From UBA1181 sp963619325 (lineage in GTDB: Bacteria > Bacteroidota > Bacteroidia > Bacteroidales > Paludibacteraceae): DNA of 64,000 nt. A program made the translations under genes and the position numbers. The DNA lies in NCBI GenBank assembly GCA_963619325.1, contig CAVEVQ010000004.1, positions 1-64,000 on the forward strand. The letters are read 5' to 3'. The notes below the pieces were generated by a model. It was not told the origin of the DNA. It did not search any database and saw nothing but the letters and a program-made list of their open reading frames with translations. Of this stretch, positions 60,304 through 64,000 are shown piece after piece (position 1 is the stretch's first letter; every line of letters starts with the position of its first letter).

Positions 60304-62070
60304 ATGGCTGAGAATACGGAAGAGAAGGAAGAAAAAAAGAGTCTCAACTTCATTGAAGAAATAATTGAGAAAGACCTGAGCGAGGGTAAGAATCATGGTC
60401 GTGTGCAGACTCGTTTCCCACCAGAGCCTAATGGTTATCTTCATATTGGTCATGCGAAGGCTATTGCGTTAGACTTTGGCATGGCGCAGAAGTATGGGGG
60501 TGTTTGTAACCTTCGTATGGACGATACAAACCCGCAGAAGGAAGACACCGAATATGTTGAGGCTATCAAGCGCGACATTGAGTGGTTAGGATTTAAGTGG
60601 GGTAAGGTTTTGTATGCGTCCGACTATTTTCAGCAATTATGGGACTTGGCTGTCGTGTTGATCAAGCAAGGAAAGGCATACGTTGATGAACAGACGAGCG
60701 AACAGATCGCCCAACAAAAAGGTACACCAACACAGGCGGGTACGGAATCTCCCTATAGAAATCGCCCTGTTGAGGAGAGTTTGCGCCTCTTCAACGAGAT
60801 GAACTCTGGAAAAATGGAGCCAGGGAAAATGGTGCTTCGTGCGAAAATCGATATGGCGAACTCAAATATGCACTTCCGTGACCCTATTATGTATCGCGTG
60901 CTTAATATGCCTCACTGGCGCACAGGCAACAAGTGGAATGCTTATCCTATGTACGACTATACTCATGGTCAATGCGACTATTGGGAGGGGGTAACCCATT
61001 CACTTTGTACGTTGGAGTTCGTGCCTCATCGTCCGCTCTACGATCTCTTCGTTGATTGGGCTAAAGAGGCTGTTGGAGATTTGCCTTTAGACGACAACCG
61101 TCCACGTCAAACGGAGTTCAACAAACTCAATTTGACCCATATTCTCCTTTCCAAGAGAAATCTTTTGATTTTGGTGAAGGAGGGTGTTGTCAATGGCTGG
61201 GATGATCCTCGTATGCCTACTATTAGTGGTTTCCGTCGTCGTGGTTATAGTCCTGAAAGTATCATCAATTTTATTGATAAGATTGGCTATACAAAGTTTG
61301 ATGCATTGAATCAGATGTCGTTGTTTGAGTCGGCTGTTCGTGATGATTTGAATAAGCGATCACTTCGTGTCAGTGCGGTGCTTGACCCTATCAAATTGAT
61401 TATCACCAACTTCCCTGAAGGGGAAGTTCAAAATTTGACGGCTCAGAACAACCCGGAAAACATTGAAGATGGAACTCATACGGTGGAGTTTACTCGCGAG
61501 TTGTGGATAGAGAGAGAGGATTTCATGGAAGATGCTCCTAAGAAATTCTTGCGATTGGGTCCAGGCAAGGAAGTACGTTTGAAGCACTCGTTCATCATCA
61601 AGTGTCCAGAAGAAGGATGTGTGTTGGAGCGTGATGCAGATGGCAATCCGACTGTCATTCAGGCAGAATACGATCCAATCAGTTTGAGCGGAATGGAAGG
61701 TGCAGACCGTAAAATCAAAGGGAAAACGATCCACTGGGTAAGTTGCAACCACTGTTTCAAGGCAGAGGTGCGCAATTATGACCGTCTTTGGTTGGTGGAG
61801 AATCCTCGCGATGAGGTAGCTGCCTACAGCAAAGAGCATGGTAAGGATCGTATTGACATAGAAGATATGAAACCATTCCTCAATCCGAAGAGCTTGGAGA
61901 AGAAGACGGCATACGTTGAGTTGTTCGCCAAGGATTTGAAGCCATTCTCATACGTTCAGTTCCAGCGTACGGGCTACTATAATGTTGATCCCGACTCTAC
62001 GGCAGACAATCTTGTGTTCAATCGCACTGTCGGTTTAAAAGACAGTTGGACGAAACCTGCTGCAAAGTAA
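60304..62070 (+). CDS. glnS: Glutaminyl-tRNA synthetase
   Basis: It charges tRNAGln with glutamine. The 588 residues match bacterial GlnRS. The class I motif is PPEPNGYLHIGHAKAIALDFG (about 34-54), and the KMSKS equivalent is LLSKRNLLILV (about 278-288). The acceptor-binding domain lies between them, and beta-barrel anticodon domains with HWVSCNHCFKAEVRNYDRLW occupy the C-terminus. Presence of GlnRS implies direct glutaminylation for this tRNA. It stands alone with its own terminator. Discrimination from GltX is by length, the two C-terminal beta-barrels and PPEPNGYLHIGH. Confidence 0.96.
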   Translation: MAENTEEKEEKKSLNFIEEIIEKDLSEGKNHGRVQTRFPPEPNGYLHIGHAKAIALDFGMAQKYGGVCNLRMDDTNPQKEDTEYVEAIKRDIEWLGFKWGKVLYASDYFQQLWDLAVVLIKQGKAYVDEQTSEQIAQQKGTPTQAGTESPYRNRPVEESLRLFNEMNSGKMEPGKMVLRAKIDMANSNMHFRDPIMYRVLNMPHWRTGNKWNAYPMYDYTHGQCDYWEGVTHSLCTLEFVPHRPLYDLFVDWAKEAVGDLPLDDNRPRQTEFNKLNLTHILLSKRNLLILVKEGVVNGWDDPRMPTISGFRRRGYSPESIINFIDKIGYTKFDALNQMSLFESAVRDDLNKRSLRVSAVLDPIKLIITNFPEGEVQNLTAQNNPENIEDGTHTVEFTRELWIEREDFMEDAPKKFLRLGPGKEVRLKHSFIIKCPEEGCVLERDADGNPTVIQAEYDPISLSGMEGADRKIKGKTIHWVSCNHCFKAEVRNYDRLWLVENPRDEVAAYSKEHGKDRIDIEDMKPFLNPKSLEKKTAYVELFAKDLKPFSYVQFQRTGYYNVDPDSTADNLVFNRTVGLKDSWTKPAAK

Positions 62071-62122
62071 GGAGCGATGATTTAAAAAAACAGATCCGAA
62101 AAGTATAAACATTATATTGTCG

Positions 62123-62161
62123 AAAAAGTCTGACATTCATATTTGAAGTCAGACTTTTTTT
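62123..62161 (+). terminator. Terminator of glnS
   Basis: Perfect 12-bp arms AAAAAGTCTGAC and GTCAGACTTTTT surround a 13-nt loop and extend into a T-run, 52 bp past the glnS stop. Confidence 0.92.
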
Positions 62162-62194
62162 CATCAGGAATCAATGTAAAAAAATTGACAGGAA

Positions 62195-63304
62195 ATGAGA
62201 ATTCTATTTATGATTTTGTTTTTTGTGATTGTGTTAGTGGCACATGTCTACACGACTTTACGTTTATGGCAGGTTTTGCCGAATGCAACATGGCTGAAAT
62301 GGTTGGCAACAGTTGTGTATAATGTCTCTTTTGTTTGCTTCTTCCTTTTTGGGGCGATGACTATGCTGAATGGGAAAATCGGCACCTTTGGACTGAGTAC
62401 ATTCATCTACGAAATGGGTACGTCGTATATTTTCGTTTTACTATACGCTACGATTCTTTTCGGCTTGTGCGATTTGCTACGTTTGTTGCATATTTTGCCG
62501 ACCAATTTCTTGCGAGACAATTTGTGGGGGACTATGACCACTGTCGGTTTGCTTTTTGTTGTTTTCCTGTATGGAAACATTCATTACAAGACGAAGTATA
62601 AAGAGACATTGACAGATAAAACAGAGAAAGCCATTGCAAAACCTCTGAAAGTAGTCTTTTTGAGCGACTTGCATATAGGTTATCATAATCAGAGGGCTGA
62701 ATTGGCACGTTGGATAGACATTATCAATGCCGAAAACCCCGATTTGATTTTGATGGGTGGAGACGTTATAGATTTCAGTGTTACACCGTTGTTAGAGCAG
62801 GATGTGGCGAAGGAATTTCATCGTCTGAAAGCCCCTGTCTATGCTTGTTTGGGCAATCATGAGTATTTGGCAGGCGTAAATAAGGCAATGCGTTTTTATG
62901 ATAGTGCAAGTATCAATCTTTTGAAGGATGGCGTTGCTCAACTCTCTGATTTAGGCGTAGTTATCATTGGAAGAGATGATAAGACGAATCCTGAACGTAA
63001 ATCGTTGTCGGCATTGATGAAAAACGTCACGGAGGGGCAGTACACATTTGTGTTGGATCATCAGCCTTTTCACTTAGAGGAGGCAGAGGAGAGTGGAGTG
63101 GACTATCAATTGAGCGGACATACCCATTATGGACAAGTATGGCCGATCACTTGGTTAATTGATGCTCTGTATGAAGATGGGTATGGAGTCTACCAAAAGG
63201 GGAAAACACATTATTACGTCAGTTCTGGAATGGGCATCTGGGGTGGCAAATTCCGTATCGGGACACGCTCAGAGTACGTCGTGTTGGAAGTTAGCAGGAA
63301 ATAA
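62195..63304 (+). CDS. Membrane-anchored metallophosphoesterase
   Basis: The 369 residues have four predicted N-terminal transmembrane helices (about 4-24, 36-58, 70-92, 108-128) and then a calcineurin-type phosphoesterase domain. The metal motifs are complete: FLSDLHIGYH (about 154-163), LMGGDVIDF (about 185-193), CLGNHEYLAG (about 216-225), LDHQPFH (about 285-291) and SGHTHYGQVWP (about 306-316). This is the YkuE/YaeI-like layout seen in Bacteroidota. Substrate (phospholipid, nucleotide or other) cannot be read. It is convergent with the regulator gene at the right edge; a short GGGG/CCCC hairpin lies between (63325-63350). Confidence 0.9.
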   Translation: MRILFMILFFVIVLVAHVYTTLRLWQVLPNATWLKWLATVVYNVSFVCFFLFGAMTMLNGKIGTFGLSTFIYEMGTSYIFVLLYATILFGLCDLLRLLHILPTNFLRDNLWGTMTTVGLLFVVFLYGNIHYKTKYKETLTDKTEKAIAKPLKVVFLSDLHIGYHNQRAELARWIDIINAENPDLILMGGDVIDFSVTPLLEQDVAKEFHRLKAPVYACLGNHEYLAGVNKAMRFYDSASINLLKDGVAQLSDLGVVIIGRDDKTNPERKSLSALMKNVTEGQYTFVLDHQPFHLEEAEESGVDYQLSGHTHYGQVWPITWLIDALYEDGYGVYQKGKTHYYVSSGMGIWGGKFRIGTRSEYVVLEVSRK

Positions 63305-63342
63305 TTCAATGATATGCTATAGTGAGGGGATGATACTTGATG

Positions 63343-64000
63343 TCACCCCTTATTGTTTTCGTTCTTAGCCCATTGAGAAGGCGATATGCCGAATTTCTCC
63401 GTAAAACAGGTGCTGAAATATTTAGGATCGGAGAACCCGACAGCGTAGGCAGTTTCAGCCACAGAGCGACCACATTCTTTGAGAAGTGTAGCGGCATAGT
63501 CTAAGCGAGCCACTTTGATATATTCGGAAGGGGAACAACCCGTAATGGATTTCATTTTACGGAAGAGTTGCACGCGGCTGAGGGCGGTTTCCGAGGCAAG
63601 AAACTCCACAGTGAGTTCGCTTGAGGAGATGTTCTTTTTGATAATGTCGTTGATGGATTGAATGAATTGATCGTTGATAGTAATAGGAAGTTCCGATTCT
63701 CTCTCCTGTAAAAGCAAGTTGCGTTGGAAGTTGCGCTGCAGTTCCTTGTTATGGAGGATAGATTCAATTTTTGCTTTTAAGACCGCACGGTTGAAAGGCT
63801 TCGTCATATAGTCGTCTGCGCCTGTTTTCAAACCTTCCACCAAATTAGATTCTGAATCTTCGGAGGTGAGCAGGATGATGGGTATATGTTGAGTCAGAGG
63901 GTCTGTTTTGATGATCTGACAGAGTCTCCTGCCGTTCATTTTTGGCATAATGACATCCGAGACAATGAGGTCGGGAAGCTCCTTTTGGGCGATATCTAAG
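63343..64000 (-). CDS. Response regulator with AraC-type DNA-binding domain, partial (probably C-terminus of a hybrid sensor)
   Basis: The gene runs off the window at 64000, so its N-terminus is not seen. The readable about 219 residues start inside a receiver domain: the phospho-acceptor Asp is encoded at 63955-63957 in DLIVSDVIMPKMNG, and KPFNRAVLKAKIE gives the receiver lysine. A linker is followed by an AraC HTH pair: VEFLASETALSRVQLFRKMK and SVAETAYAVGFSDPKYFSTCF. Receiver-then-AraC at the C-terminus is the hallmark of Bacteroidota hybrid two-component systems (HTCS) that control polysaccharide loci, but a free-standing regulator cannot be excluded. The target genes should lie beyond the right edge. 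Confidence 0.88.
   Translation of the reverse strand, partial: LDIAQKELPDLIVSDVIMPKMNGRRLCQIIKTDPLTQHIPIILLTSEDSESNLVEGLKTGADDYMTKPFNRAVLKAKIESILHNKELQRNFQRNLLLQERESELPITINDQFIQSINDIIKKNISSSELTVEFLASETALSRVQLFRKMKSITGCSPSEYIKVARLDYAATLLKECGRSVAETAYAVGFSDPKYFSTCFTEKFGISPSQWAKNENNKG

Noticed and set aside
1..64000. tRNA, rRNA, CRISPR arrays, insertion sequences, prophage genes
   Set aside because: Looked for cloverleaf-like segments, regularly spaced repeats and transposase or integrase motifs; none was recognisable by eye.

Overview
The window reads as a chromosomal segment of a member of the Bacteroidales (phylum Bacteroidota). Four things point there: low GC content, promoters of the TAnnTTTG type instead of sigma70 boxes, a secreted enzyme ending in a type IX secretion (T9SS) sorting domain, and a frdCAB fumarate reductase set. 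A two-component regulator with an AraC-type output at the right edge fits as well. No rRNA, tRNA, CRISPR array, insertion sequence or prophage was recognised. Most of the window looks like stable chromosome; the accessory parts are one complete restriction-modification pair and one decayed one.

Layout. 0.2-5.6 kb (minus): a three-gene heavy-metal RND exporter whose adaptor lipoprotein has a His/Asp/Glu-rich N-terminus. 5.8-8.7 kb (minus): an Rrf2/IscR-like regulator, cysK and metY, i.e. sulfide assimilation with inverted repeats in front of cysK and metY. 9-12.4 kb (minus): frdC-frdA-frdB. 12.7-17 kb: a WaaP/Kdo-kinase-like protein, a glycosyltransferase, a D-glycerate 3-kinase and a thioredoxin-fold protein lacking CxxC. 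17-22.3 kb: an exported CotH-type protein convergent with a 1169-residue pectate lyase-like T9SS substrate.

22.8-29.4 kb (plus): housekeeping genes mnmG-uvrC-dtd-U32 peptidase-dusB. dusB is flanked by two perfect TGTTCCACGTGGAACA sites, which match the ParB-binding parS consensus; with mnmG (gidA) nearby, this suggests proximity to the replication origin. 29.5-38 kb: polA, a polyprenyl synthetase, deoC, a MazG-like gene, nadA and, across a 0.6 kb gap, nadB. 38-42.8 kb (minus): a lipoprotein metallopeptidase, a DUF1846 protein and adenine deaminase.

42.9-45.7 kb: a Sau3AI/MutH-type endonuclease overlapping its C5-cytosine methyltransferase. 45.9-63.3 kb (plus): a giant two-headed 2-hydroxyacyl-CoA dehydratase activase-like protein, an M13 peptidase, uvrA, a Sua5/YrdC protein, a Na/Pi cotransporter, a GH5 glycosidase without a signal peptide, a 5'-truncated adenine methylase with an unknown partner ORF, an exported small protein, glnS and a membrane metallophosphoesterase. 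The window ends inside a receiver-AraC regulator.

The strongest items for follow-up are the paired parS sites, the orphan activase, the putative Rrf2 sulfur operators, the nadA leader with its palindrome and the nearby orphan terminator, the two restriction systems (one intact, one decayed), and the lipopolysaccharide-kinase/glycerate-kinase cluster. No clearly new multi-gene system could be proven from sequence alone.
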